Shown here: positions 1 through 7,950 of the stretch, one piece after another
Numbering within the stretch: the first letter of the stretch is position 1
How the letters are laid out: each line of letters starts with the position of its first letter
DNA from: Kordia algicida
GTDB taxonomy: Bacteria; Bacteroidota; Bacteroidia; Flavobacteriales; Flavobacteriaceae
Reading direction: 5' to 3' (one strand)
Length of the DNA stretch: 64,000 nucleotides
Assembly: GCF_051013375.1 (NCBI RefSeq)
Contig: NZ_CP142125.1
Program-made: the position numbers and the translations under genes
Notes under the pieces: generated by a model
What the model was told of the DNA's origin: nothing
Databases searched by the model: none
Seen by the model: only the letters and a program-made list of their open reading frames with translations

Positions 1-2
1 TT

Positions 3-1001
3 GGAGATGGTTATCGTTCCTTGTTTGTTAGTGATGCAACCAGTCCGTATCCTTTCTTCAAACTAAACACATCTTTCTGGAAAATAAAATATACCAACAC
101 GTGGATGTGGTTGCGTGATGTACGCCCTGAAGTCACGGAAGATGGCGCATTCTTAACAAAATACATTGCGAATCATTATTTAAGTTGGAATGTCTCCAAA
201 AAACTAAATATTGGACTTTTTGAATCGGTTATTTGGAAAAATGACAACAATCGCGGATTTGATTTCAACTATATCAATCCAGTGATTTTTTACAGAGCTA
301 TCGAGTTTTCTACGGGTTCACGATCGGGAAATGCCATTGTTGGACTGAGTTCAAAATACAAATGGAATGACAATGTAAATTTCTACGGACAGTTTATTTT
401 GGATGAATTTTCGTTAAATGATATCAAAGCAGGCAATCAAAGTTGGAAAAATAAATTTGGTTTTCAGTTGGGCGCAAAATATTACAACGCATTCAAAGTG
501 AAAAATTTATTCTTGCAATTTGAATACAATCAAGTGCGTCCATACACATATTCGCACAACATCGTAGCTACAAATTACGGACATAATAATCAGTCATTAG
601 CACATTTATGGGGTGCAAACTTTCGTGAAGTGATCGGAATAGCGCGTTATAACTACAATCGTTGGTACGGAAGCGCAAAACTCATTTACGGACAAAGAGG
701 TTTGGATTTTGATCCAACTATCGACAATACTAGCTACGGAAGCAATATTTATCTTGATAATGACAACCGAAGTGGCGATACTGGCGTTGAATTATTGCAA
801 GGAAACAAAACAAATGTACTTATTGGTGATGTAAACGTAGGATACCTTATCAATCCAAAAACCAACCTAAAAATCTTTGCAAATGTTACTTATAGGAGCT
901 TTAATCCTGAAGCAGATACCTTAATAGACTTTAAAGAAAATACAACTTGGTTTAATTTTGGAATCAGAACAGATATTTTTAACTGGTATTTTGATTTTTA
1001 A
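3..1001 (+). CDS. remB: RemB-like gliding/capsule-assembly family outer-membrane protein (5' truncated)
   Basis: The reading frame is open from base 3 of the window, so this is the C-terminal part (about 333 residues) of a larger protein whose start lies to the left. The sequence has alternating polar/aromatic strands, many Tyr/Asn/Trp residues and a terminal aromatic residue (ends WYFDF), as expected for an outer-membrane beta-barrel. The GDGYRS and SPYPFFKL segments resemble flavobacterial RemB-like proteins, which are linked to gliding motility and related to the Wzi capsule-assembly fold. RemB proteins are usually over 500 residues, so at least a third is missing here. The family call is from memory of similar sequences; the beta-barrel nature is the safer statement. 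Confidence 0.65.
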   Translation, partial: GDGYRSLFVSDATSPYPFFKLNTSFWKIKYTNTWMWLRDVRPEVTEDGAFLTKYIANHYLSWNVSKKLNIGLFESVIWKNDNNRGFDFNYINPVIFYRAIEFSTGSRSGNAIVGLSSKYKWNDNVNFYGQFILDEFSLNDIKAGNQSWKNKFGFQLGAKYYNAFKVKNLFLQFEYNQVRPYTYSHNIVATNYGHNNQSLAHLWGANFREVIGIARYNYNRWYGSAKLIYGQRGLDFDPTIDNTSYGSNIYLDNDNRSGDTGVELLQGNKTNVLIGDVNVGYLINPKTNLKIFANVTYRSFNPEADTLIDFKENTTWFNFGIRTDIFNWYFDF

Positions 1002-1065
1002 CAGTCATATTTAAATTTTTTTTAATAGATTTGTTAGATAGCCTCGATAATTATAACCCAAACCC

Positions 1066-1087
1066 ACAAGATATCTTACTATCTTGT
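1066..1087. other. Short inverted repeat between remB-like gene and small membrane protein
   Basis: ACAAGATA (1066-1073) and TATCTTGT (1080-1087) form an 8-bp stem with a 6-nt loop, 22 bases before the next start codon. No T-tract follows directly, so it may be a weak terminator of the upstream gene or a 5' leader hairpin. Confidence 0.35.
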
Positions 1088-1109
1088 TTGCCCAAACCTA
1101 TTAGTAAAA

Positions 1110-1313
1110 ATGATTAAGCCGTTTTTCGTTTTTTTATTGATTATTCCCTTCATTTATTTAGGATACAAATCTCTCGATTTATCTGTTTATAAAAGAACCA
1201 GAGGTTCCAATTATATGATAAAAGAATACCCAGTGTTTCTACTGGGCTGTATATTTTTTGGAATAGCAGGAGTAATTGTTGTTAACTTCAAATATTTATT
1301 GAACTTTTTGTAG
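1110..1313 (+). CDS. Small hypothetical membrane protein (67 aa)
   Basis: A 67-residue protein with two hydrophobic segments, about residues 3-18 and 43-64, separated by a short basic loop (YKRTRGS). I do not recognise a family. The ATG is preceded by an A-rich stretch typical of flavobacterial starts. The 3' end overlaps the 3' end of the convergent metallo-hydrolase gene by 18 bases. It could be an inner-membrane peptide of unknown role; reality of the gene is likely but not certain because it is short. Confidence 0.55.
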   Translation: MIKPFFVFLLIIPFIYLGYKSLDLSVYKRTRGSNYMIKEYPVFLLGCIFFGIAGVIVVNFKYLLNFL

Positions 1314-2198
1314 GCTTCTATAAAACGTTTTTCGTAAAACTTCTCCAGAAATAAACCAATCACCATATTTTAAGTCGTCATACTTCTTTGTGAGTGCAGT
1401 ATTCTTAGTGACTTCTTCTTCGGTTTTTCCAGCGTTTATCTCTGTAATGATCTTTTTTTCAATACGTTCTAGCATTTCCAAATACGCTTGTAATTCTGCT
1501 TTCGTTGAAAGACTTCTATGACCAGGAATCACTTTTGTATCATCGTTAATTAACAACAATGCTTTTTTTATAGCGGCAATATATCCTTGAGTGCTTCCGC
1601 CAGAATTCAAATCGATATACGGATATTTTCCTTGAAAATAAGTATCTCCCATATGCAACACATTACTTTTTGTAAAATATACCATAGCATCACCATCTGT
1701 ATGCGCTTCATGCACATGGAAAATAAAAATATCTTCATCATTAAAATGAAAAGAAACATCTTTTGAAAATGTTACCACAGGCAAAGCACCTTTTGGAGAA
1801 GCTGGCGTAGTACGATTACGATCTTTATTAAATTGCGCTACACTCATACGTTTTCGTACATTTTCATGTGCAACAATTACGGCACCTTCCTTATTCATAT
1901 TTTCATTTCCGCCAGTATGATCGCCATGCCAATGCGTATTAATTAAAAATTTTACAGGTTTGTCAGTAACAGTAGCAATAGCTTCTAAAATTTTTGGAGT
2001 TAGATGCGCAAATTGGTCATCAATCATAAAAACACCATCTTCTCCAACGGAAATCGCAATATTTCCACCTTGTCCGATAAGCATATATACATGATCGGTC
2101 ACCTTATGTACTTTAATTTGAATCTCTTTCTTCTGAGCAAATCCAGCAAAAGTTATCAAAAAGAAGGTAAGAAACAGGGTGATTTTTAGAAATTTCAT
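1296..2198 (-). CDS. Secreted MBL-fold metallo-hydrolase
   Basis: A 300-residue protein with an N-terminal signal peptide (hydrophobic to about residue 21, ending FAGFAQ) followed by a metallo-beta-lactamase fold. The zinc motif THWHGDH lies at residues 88-94. Further candidate ligands are a His in the HVHEAHTDGD segment, the Asp of HMGDTYF and the His of IPGHRS. This is the ligand pattern of class B-like hydrolases and related periplasmic zinc hydrolases of broad or unknown substrate. Nothing around it names a pathway. A beta-lactamase activity is possible but not shown. A TATCTTTG box lies upstream (2246-2253, minus strand). Confidence 0.85.
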   Translation of the reverse strand: MKFLKITLFLTFFLITFAGFAQKKEIQIKVHKVTDHVYMLIGQGGNIAISVGEDGVFMIDDQFAHLTPKILEAIATVTDKPVKFLINTHWHGDHTGGNENMNKEGAVIVAHENVRKRMSVAQFNKDRNRTTPASPKGALPVVTFSKDVSFHFNDEDIFIFHVHEAHTDGDAMVYFTKSNVLHMGDTYFQGKYPYIDLNSGGSTQGYIAAIKKALLLINDDTKVIPGHRSLSTKAELQAYLEMLERIEKKIITEINAGKTEEEVTKNTALTKKYDDLKYGDWFISGEVLRKTFYRSLQKVQ

Positions 2199-2245
2199 AA
2201 GATTTTAATTTGAAACAGTAGTCGTTTAGAAATGAACTTCCTTTC

Positions 2246-2253
2246 CAAAGATA
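2246..2253 (-). promoter_or_regulatory. -7 box of MBL hydrolase promoter
   Basis: On the minus strand this reads TATCTTTG, a perfect match to the Bacteroidota -7 consensus TAnnTTTG, about 47 bases before the start codon. I see no clear TTG -33 element at the usual spacing. Confidence 0.45.
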
Positions 2254-2306
2254 AAAATAGAAAAGCAATAAGTATTCAGAAAAGCTGTAAAACTATTTGA
2301 AAATCA

Positions 2307-2337
2307 TTGCGTACAATGTATTTGTAGGCTATCTTTG
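2307..2337 (+). promoter_or_regulatory. Promoter of ctaB and the oxidase cluster
   Basis: TTG at 2307-2309, a 20-base spacer and TATCTTTG at 2330-2337 match the Bacteroidota vegetative promoter TTG-N19/20-TAnnTTTG. Transcription would start near 2342, which places the longer upstream in-frame start (2297) outside the mRNA and supports the ATG at 2357. Confidence 0.75.
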
Positions 2338-2356
2338 CAGGAATTTAGCAAGGTTG

Positions 2357-3268
2357 ATGAAAACGGCATTGAACACACTCAAAAAAACATACACATTTGC
2401 TTCAATAATTGAAGATTTTAAACAGCTTACCAAAGTAGGTTTGGCACTAAGTGTAGTATTTTCTTCTTTAGCAGGATATTTATTAGCTGTCGGAGCAGAT
2501 GGTTTTAGTTTCAATGTACTAGCATTGCTCGCTTTGGGCGGTTATTTTATGGTTGGAGCTTCCAATGCATTCAATCAAATCATTGAAAAAGATTTGGATG
2601 CAAAAATGGATCGTACCAAAGACAGACCTGTTGCTTCGGGTCGTATGTCAGTAACAACAGCTTTCATCATTGCTTCCGTATTTACCGTAGCTGGAATTGC
2701 AATTTTGTATACAATCAATCCAAAAACAGCAATGTTTGGAGCAATTTCAATCTTCTTATATACCTGTGTATATACACCATTAAAAACAATCACGCCATTG
2801 GCTGTATTTGTTGGAGCTTTGCCAGGAGCCATTCCGTTTATGTTAGGTTGGGTTGCGGCAACAGGTAGCTTTGGAATTGAACCAGGAATTCTATTTATGA
2901 TACAATTCTTCTGGCAATTTCCACACTTTTGGGCAATTGGTTGGTTTTTATTTGACGATTACAAAAAAGGAGGTTTCTTTATGTTGCCTACAGGAAAAAA
3001 GAACAAAGCAACTGCTTTACAAATCATAATGTATACCGTTTGGCTAATTTTAATCTCTATATTTCCAGTTTCAGGACTTACGGGAGAATTAAAATTATCC
3101 ATCGTAGCAGCAATTTTAGTATTCTTGTCAGGAATCGGATTGTTGTATTATGGAATCCGTTTGTATAGAAATATGGATAATAAATCTGCAAAAGCGCTGA
3201 TGTTGGCAAGTGTTGGTTACATTACGTTGATGCAGATCATATATGTAGTAGATAAATTTTTACAATAA
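2357..3268 (+). CDS. ctaB: Heme o synthase (protoheme IX farnesyltransferase)
   Basis: A 303-residue polytopic UbiA-family prenyltransferase that would convert heme b to heme o for terminal oxidases. The first Asp-rich prenyl-diphosphate motif region is visible as NAFNQIIEKDLDAKMDRTKD and is followed by RPVASGRM. About eight or nine hydrophobic helices follow, with the conserved FFWQFPHFWAIGW segment and a second Asp-containing loop (FDDYKKGG). The frame is open upstream to 2297, but the promoter lies inside that extension, so the ATG at 2357 is chosen. It is followed three bases after its stop by a subunit III gene, and heads an operon for oxidase assembly. Confidence 0.95.
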   Translation: MKTALNTLKKTYTFASIIEDFKQLTKVGLALSVVFSSLAGYLLAVGADGFSFNVLALLALGGYFMVGASNAFNQIIEKDLDAKMDRTKDRPVASGRMSVTTAFIIASVFTVAGIAILYTINPKTAMFGAISIFLYTCVYTPLKTITPLAVFVGALPGAIPFMLGWVAATGSFGIEPGILFMIQFFWQFPHFWAIGWFLFDDYKKGGFFMLPTGKKNKATALQIIMYTVWLILISIFPVSGLTGELKLSIVAAILVFLSGIGLLYYGIRLYRNMDNKSAKALMLASVGYITLMQIIYVVDKFLQ

Positions 3269-3271
3269 AAT

Positions 3272-3853
3272 ATGGATTTAACGCAAGGAACAATTCAAGA
3301 GAAGCGCACAAGATCAAAAAAGATGATGTTGTGGTTTGCAATGATTAGTATGTTTATGATGTTTGCGGGATTAACAAGTGCATACATTGTGAGTCAAGAA
3401 CGTCCTGATTGGTTAAAAGGATTTCAAATACCAACTGCTTTTTATTACAGTACTATTGTAATTTTGGCGAGTAGCGTTACCTTTCACTTGGCAAAAAGCG
3501 CCATCCAAAAAGGACTGCAAGGTGCAACAGGATTATATTTGTTAGTAACTTTGGCATTGGGAATTTCATTTGTAATATTACAATTTGCAGGATTCAATGA
3601 AATCATCGCAAATCAATTTTATTTTACAGGCGAGCAAAGTACAGTCACAACCTCTTTTATCTATATTATCACAGTAACGCACTTAATGCACGTCGCTGCT
3701 GGTATTTTGGTATTATTGGTTGTAATTTATAATCATTTTAAACAAAAGTATAAACAAGGGCAAACACTTGGTTTAGAACTAGGTGCAATGTTTTGGCATT
3801 TCCTAGATTTTCTGTGGGTCTTCTTGTTTTTATTTTTATATTTCTTAAGATAA
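3272..3853 (+). CDS. Cytochrome c oxidase subunit III family protein (short form)
   Basis: A 193-residue protein with five predicted membrane helices and the heme-copper oxidase subunit III pattern: a first helix with AMISMFMMFAGLTSAYIV, a HLMHVAAG segment and a final helix with WHFLDFLWVFLF. It lacks the two N-terminal helices of canonical subunit III, as CtaE/CyoC-type short forms do. It would be a non-catalytic inner-membrane subunit. The gene starts three bases after ctaB and is followed by a second, longer subunit III gene, the usual arrangement in flavobacteria. Catalytic subunits I and II are not in this window. Confidence 0.9.
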   Translation: MDLTQGTIQEKRTRSKKMMLWFAMISMFMMFAGLTSAYIVSQERPDWLKGFQIPTAFYYSTIVILASSVTFHLAKSAIQKGLQGATGLYLLVTLALGISFVILQFAGFNEIIANQFYFTGEQSTVTTSFIYIITVTHLMHVAAGILVLLVVIYNHFKQKYKQGQTLGLELGAMFWHFLDFLWVFLFLFLYFLR

Positions 3854-3899
3854 GAAAAAAACGTAAATTTGAACAATTTTTTAAAAATGCATACTTTTT

Positions 3900-4985
3900 A
3901 TGGAAGCTACTGTTTCAAATACAGGTACAGAAGGTAAAGTTTGGGGAGGCGGAAACAAGCCGCTTAACGCCAGCTACGGAAAAATGATGATGTGGTTCTT
4001 CATCTTATCTGATGCACTAACATTCTCAGGATTTTTAGCGGCATACGGATTTTCAAGATTTAAATTCATTGACTCATGGCCAATTGCGGATGAAGTGTAC
4101 AATCACTTTCCAGGCTTACACGGAGATCATCCGATGTATTTCGTTGCCTTAATGACATTTATATTAATTGCTTCTTCAGTAACAATGGTATTGGCTGTTG
4201 ATGCTGGACACCATATGGACAAGAAGAAAGTAACCTTTTACATGTTCCTTACCATTATTGGTGGAGCAATCTTCTTAGGTTCACAAGCGTGGGAGTGGAC
4301 AAACTTCATTCAAGGATATTACGGAGCTGTAGAAACAAAAGGAGGACAAATTCTTCAGTTTGTTGATGCAGATAAAAAAGATAGTCACGATAAAATGCTT
4401 CGTGTGTATGTGGATGACTTCGTAACAGCTTCTCACAAAGAAAGAGTACAGCACGAAAGTAAAAAAGGACTTTGGTTCGTATCAGAACCTGCATTACCAG
4501 AATATTCTGTTCAAGATGTTATTACAGGTTTCAACGCACATCCAAATTTGGCTGTTCGTACACAAGAATTAATGCCAAATATTGCTGAACTTGAAGCTTC
4601 AACAAATCCAGCGGATGTTGCCAAAGCTGAACGTATGAAATCAATGTATGTAAATACAGATCAAACTGGGCAAAAAGGAGTATTAAACAGAGCAGCCTCT
4701 GAAAAAGCATTGAAAGATGCCGTTGTGTACGTTAAAGGCGCAAACCTTATACACAACGAATACGGAAACAGACTCTTTGGAGACTTTTTCTTCTTCATTA
4801 CTGGATTTCATGGATTTCACGTATTCTCAGGAGTTGTTATCAACATAATTATCTTCTTTAATGTCATCTTAGGAACATATGAAAGAAGAAAAAATAACTA
4901 TGAAATGGTAGAGAAAGTTGGACTGTATTGGCACTTTGTCGATTTAGTTTGGGTATTCGTATTTACATTCTTCTACTTAGTTTAA
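3900..4985 (+). CDS. Cytochrome c oxidase subunit III with large soluble insertion
   Basis: A 361-residue subunit III homologue. The N-terminal half has helices starting around MMMWFFILSDALTFSGFLAAYG and a second near residues 80-100; the C-terminal end has GFHGFHVFSGVV and WHFVDLVWVFVF, the family signature. Between helices, roughly residues 140-285 form a polar, charged insertion without hydrophobic segments, probably facing the periplasm. Short CtaE proteins lack it, which explains the extra length. The gene is in the oxidase operon between the short subunit III and subunit IV genes. Two subunit III copies with different architecture suggest distinct positions in one complex or in two oxidases. 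Confidence 0.9.
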   Translation: MEATVSNTGTEGKVWGGGNKPLNASYGKMMMWFFILSDALTFSGFLAAYGFSRFKFIDSWPIADEVYNHFPGLHGDHPMYFVALMTFILIASSVTMVLAVDAGHHMDKKKVTFYMFLTIIGGAIFLGSQAWEWTNFIQGYYGAVETKGGQILQFVDADKKDSHDKMLRVYVDDFVTASHKERVQHESKKGLWFVSEPALPEYSVQDVITGFNAHPNLAVRTQELMPNIAELEASTNPADVAKAERMKSMYVNTDQTGQKGVLNRAASEKALKDAVVYVKGANLIHNEYGNRLFGDFFFFITGFHGFHVFSGVVINIIIFFNVILGTYERRKNNYEMVEKVGLYWHFVDLVWVFVFTFFYLV

Positions 4986-5015
4986 TAAAATATATCAAAG
5001 AAATTATAATATATC

Positions 5016-5414
5016 ATGGCACACGATCACGGACATACTGAACATAAATTAGCCATATTCAGAGGGAGACTAAAATTTAAATCAAACGTTCAAAAAATTT
5101 GGGGCGTATTGATCTTCTTATCAATCATAACAATTATAGAAGTAGCATTTGGTATCTTTAAACCCGCTTTTTTAGTTGATAACTATTTCCTCGGAATGAA
5201 ATTATTAAACTGGGTATTTATCATTTTAACCTTAGTAAAAGCATATTATATTGCTTGGGACTTTATGCACTTACGTGACGAAAAAAGTTCATTGCGTAGA
5301 GCTGTTGTTTGGACCGCAGTATTTTTAATTGCATACTTATTGTTCATCTTATTACAAGAAGGAACTTATATTGAAGGTGTAAAAGCAAACGGATTCATTA
5401 AGTGGGATTTCTAA
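5016..5414 (+). CDS. Cytochrome c oxidase subunit IV family protein
   Basis: A 132-residue protein with three hydrophobic helices and a His-rich start (MAHDHGHTEH). The WDFMHLRDEKSSLR loop after the second helix is characteristic of the small caa3/CyoD-like subunit IV family in Bacteroidota. It would help assemble or stabilise the oxidase at the inner membrane. It lies 30 bases after the long subunit III gene, and a strong terminator follows, so it is probably the last gene of the ctaB operon. Confidence 0.88.
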   Translation: MAHDHGHTEHKLAIFRGRLKFKSNVQKIWGVLIFLSIITIIEVAFGIFKPAFLVDNYFLGMKLLNWVFIILTLVKAYYIAWDFMHLRDEKSSLRRAVVWTAVFLIAYLLFILLQEGTYIEGVKANGFIKWDF

Positions 5415-5436
5415 AAATTCACTACAAAATATAAAG

Positions 5437-5467
5437 AAAAGCGATACAATATGTGTCGCTTTTTTTA
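5437..5467 (+). terminator. Intrinsic terminator after subunit IV gene
   Basis: AAAAGCGATAC (5437-5447) pairs with GTGTCGCTTTT (5453-5463) with one wobble, 5-nt loop, and is followed by a run of Ts to 5467. It ends the ctaB operon. Confidence 0.85.
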
Positions 5468-5544
5468 TGAATACTAATCACAGGAAAATTACAGCATAAA
5501 AATCATCTTAAAAAGTAAAAAAAACGAAAGATTATAGCGTTAAA

Positions 5545-5576
5545 TAGCGAATCGATTTTTATTTTTGTATTCGCTA
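5545..5576 (+). promoter_or_regulatory. Putative promoter with flanking inverted repeat
   Basis: TATTTTTG at 5560-5567 matches the -7 consensus. It lies inside a perfect 8-bp inverted repeat, TAGCGAAT (5545-5552) and ATTCGCTA (5569-5576). I see no clear TTG at -33. The repeat could be an operator for the downstream SCO operon or a structure at the transcription start. Confidence 0.45.
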
Positions 5577-5622
5577 AAGTTATGATGCTTATATAACTGA
5601 TTACGAACGTTAAAACGTACAA

Positions 5623-6330
5623 ATGAAAAAGAAGATTATCTTAGGAGTTTTATTCTTATTGCCAGTATCTATTGTATTAATTCTTCTTTTTACCACACAC
5701 AATTATACACCACTTCCCGTAATCAAAATGAACGTTTCCGAGCTAGTAAACTATGACTCCATAGAGGAACGAGACATTCAATTTGAAGGGAAAATTACCA
5801 TACTTGGATTTTTAGGAAACAATGTAAAAGACAGAAAGATCAACGTATTAAATCTGAATCAAAAGATATACAAGCGTTTTAGTGGCTTCAAACATTTTCA
5901 ATTAGTCATGTTGGTCACGCCAGGACAACGCGAAGAAATCGAAGAATTAAAATTTCAAATCAGTCGTTTTGCTGATGAATTGAAATCATGGAATTTCGTT
6001 GAAGTTGATGATCGTGAATTAACCCGAATTTTTGAAGGACTCGATTCTCCACTTACGTTAGATCAATACAATAGTTCTGACTTTGTATACATTATTGACA
6101 AAGACAAAAACTTGCGCGGACGTTTTGACGATCGTTCTAAAACAGAAATACAAGAAGAAGCAACGCCATACATGTTGTACGGATATAATACAACATTAAT
6201 CTCGGAACTCTCAGGGAAAATGACAGACGATATCCGAATTCTATTTGAAGAATATCGAGGAAAATCAAAAAAAGAACAATCGCAAGACCGTAGAAAAGAA
6301 ATCATCGAAGTTGACAAAAACGAAAAATAA
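5623..6330 (+). CDS. Membrane-anchored thioredoxin-fold-like protein without cysteines, SCO-linked
   Basis: A 235-residue protein with one N-terminal membrane anchor (residues 4-24) and an exposed domain. The order of segments (KITILGFLGNN, then FQLVMLVTP, then DFVYIIDKDKNLRGRFDDR) matches the layout of the SCO/thioredoxin-fold protein encoded next, including the late D-K-D/N-G-hairpin. It has no cysteine at all, so it cannot bind copper or do disulphide exchange as SCO does. The stop codon is one base before the SCO start codon, implying co-translation. I infer a structural or chaperone partner of SCO in oxidase assembly; there is no firm family name. Confidence 0.75.
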   Translation: MKKKIILGVLFLLPVSIVLILLFTTHNYTPLPVIKMNVSELVNYDSIEERDIQFEGKITILGFLGNNVKDRKINVLNLNQKIYKRFSGFKHFQLVMLVTPGQREEIEELKFQISRFADELKSWNFVEVDDRELTRIFEGLDSPLTLDQYNSSDFVYIIDKDKNLRGRFDDRSKTEIQEEATPYMLYGYNTTLISELSGKMTDDIRILFEEYRGKSKKEQSQDRRKEIIEVDKNEK

Positions 6331-6331
6331 T

Positions 6332-7033
6332 ATGAACAAAAATTATTCATACATAGGAATTGCTTTTATCATCTTAGTCTTTGGAATTATTTTTATTCCT
6401 AGAATCGTAAATACTGTCAAAGAAGAATCGATTGTAGAAAAAGACCGTATGAACATTGAAGGGAAAGAGCGAAACAAAAAGTTACTCTATCTTAAAATAA
6501 ACGGAAAAGCGCGAAGTGTGCCCGATTTTTTATTTACAAATCAAGATGGTTTACAAATTTCAAATGATGACTTTAAAGGGAAAGTAACCGTAATGGAATT
6601 TTTCTTCACAACGTGTCCAACAATTTGTCCCGTAATGAATAGCAACATGCGAACGCTAGATGAAGAATTTCACGAAAGAGACGATTTTGCTATTGCTTCT
6701 TTTACGATAGATCCAGAAACGGATACGCCAAAAAAACTAAAAGAATATGCAGAACGTTATGGTGTCAAATCGCTAAACTGGCATTTTTTAACAGGCGATT
6801 TAGAAAAAATACACGAACTCTCCAATACTGGATTCAATATTTTTGCGGGAATCAACCCAGAAGTTGCAGGCGGATTTGAGCATCAAGGATATTTTGCACT
6901 CGTAGATAAAAATGGATTCATACGTTCGCGTAGAGACAATCATGGAAATCCTAAAATTTACTACCAAGGAACAGACGTTAAAGAAGTAGCAATGCTAAAA
7001 GAAGACATCAAAAACTTATTAGAAGAAGAATAG
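6332..7033 (+). CDS. SCO family copper chaperone (Cu-A site assembly)
   Basis: A 233-residue membrane-anchored thioredoxin-fold protein. The N-terminal helix spans about residues 6-25. The copper/redox motif CPTIC is at C95-C99 and the third ligand is H184 in GGFEHQGYF. SCO proteins deliver copper to the CuA centre of cytochrome c oxidase subunit II. The frame is open upstream to 6245 inside the previous gene, but ATG 6332 gives a start directly before the membrane helix and after the previous stop, so it is preferred. It is followed four bases later by a DUF420 gene. Confidence 0.92.
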   Translation: MNKNYSYIGIAFIILVFGIIFIPRIVNTVKEESIVEKDRMNIEGKERNKKLLYLKINGKARSVPDFLFTNQDGLQISNDDFKGKVTVMEFFFTTCPTICPVMNSNMRTLDEEFHERDDFAIASFTIDPETDTPKKLKEYAERYGVKSLNWHFLTGDLEKIHELSNTGFNIFAGINPEVAGGFEHQGYFALVDKNGFIRSRRDNHGNPKIYYQGTDVKEVAMLKEDIKNLLEEE

Positions 7034-7037
7034 AATT

Positions 7038-7598
7038 ATGGAAGCGACCAATGACATTGAGAAAAAATACAAAGTGTGGATTATCATTTTATCCATCGCC
7101 ATACCATTAGTAGTAGCCGTATTATTTGGTGTAAAAATACCAAACGCAAAGCCACTAATGTTTTTACCACCAATTTATGCTACCATTAACGGACTTACGG
7201 CAGTTTTATTAGTTGCTGCGGTAATGGCAATCAAAAACAAAAAAGTAAAATTGCATGAAACGCTGATGAAAATCTGTATTGGACTTTCCGTACTTTTCTT
7301 AGGAATGTATGTTGCGTATCACATGACTTCTGAATCTACAAAATTTGGAGGCGAAGGATTGATAAAAGGAATTTATTTCTTCATCCTAATCACGCACATA
7401 GTATTAAGTATTGCAATTATTCCTTTGGTATTAATAACGTACGTAAAAGCGTTGGCAAAACGTTTCGACAAGCACAGAAAAATAGCAAAAATCACGTTTC
7501 CAATTTGGTTATATGTTGCGGTAACAGGAGTTATTGTGTATCTAATGATTTCTCCGTATTACAAAACTGCGGAAGAAGTTGTAAACGCAATTCAATAA
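7038..7598 (+). CDS. DUF420 family membrane protein (CtaM-like)
   Basis: A 186-residue protein with five hydrophobic helices and conserved His residues in or near helices (LHETLMK, AYHMTSES, HIVLS, KHRKIAK). This matches the DUF420 family, whose Gram-positive member CtaM is needed for heme-copper oxidase maturation. Its place after SCO supports an oxidase assembly role at the inner membrane. The stop codon overlaps the start codon of the next gene by one base. Confidence 0.85.
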   Translation: MEATNDIEKKYKVWIIILSIAIPLVVAVLFGVKIPNAKPLMFLPPIYATINGLTAVLLVAAVMAIKNKKVKLHETLMKICIGLSVLFLGMYVAYHMTSESTKFGGEGLIKGIYFFILITHIVLSIAIIPLVLITYVKALAKRFDKHRKIAKITFPIWLYVAVTGVIVYLMISPYYKTAEEVVNAIQ

Positions 7599-7831
7599 TG
7601 AAAAAAAAATATACAATACTATTCGTCATTCTAATGCTCAGTATCGTTTCTGCAGATGCTCAATGCGCTATGTGTAGAGCTGTATTGGAGTCCGAAGCAG
7701 ATTTATCGCAAGCCAAAGGTGTCAACAATGGCATAGTATATCTCATGGCAATTCCGTATGTATTAGTAGCAATCACAGTATTTTTCATCTACAAAACATT
7801 TAATAAAAAAACAAAAACGAAAAAAATCTAA
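7598..7831 (+). CDS. Small CxxC membrane protein of oxidase cluster (77 aa)
   Basis: A 77-residue protein with a signal-like N-terminus, a CAMC motif at C23-C26 immediately after the predicted cleavage region (SADAQ), and one membrane helix at about residues 48-66, with a Lys-rich tail. The longer reading frame from 7505 overlaps DUF420 and is rejected because ATG 7598 gives the signal peptide and a one-base overlap (TAATG). The CxxC at the membrane surface suggests a redox or metal-handling role with SCO. No assigned function. Confidence 0.8.
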   Translation: MKKKYTILFVILMLSIVSADAQCAMCRAVLESEADLSQAKGVNNGIVYLMAIPYVLVAITVFFIYKTFNKKTKTKKI

Positions 7832-7950
7832 CTTTTTTTGTAACGAATTCATAGTTGATTAGTCTTATAACAAAATAAGATTAACACAATATTATAAAAC
7901 TTGTAATCGCAAATAAGTAATATTGTTAAACTAACATAACCTAACCAATT

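Noticed and set aside
2297..2356. Longer N-terminus for CtaB
   Set aside because: The promoter boxes lie in this extension and the extra 20 residues do not fit the family.
3869..3899. TTG-N20-TACTTTTT before the long subunit III gene
   Set aside because: The -7 box would touch the ATG, so the transcript would start inside the gene; the gene is better explained as part of the ctaB operon.
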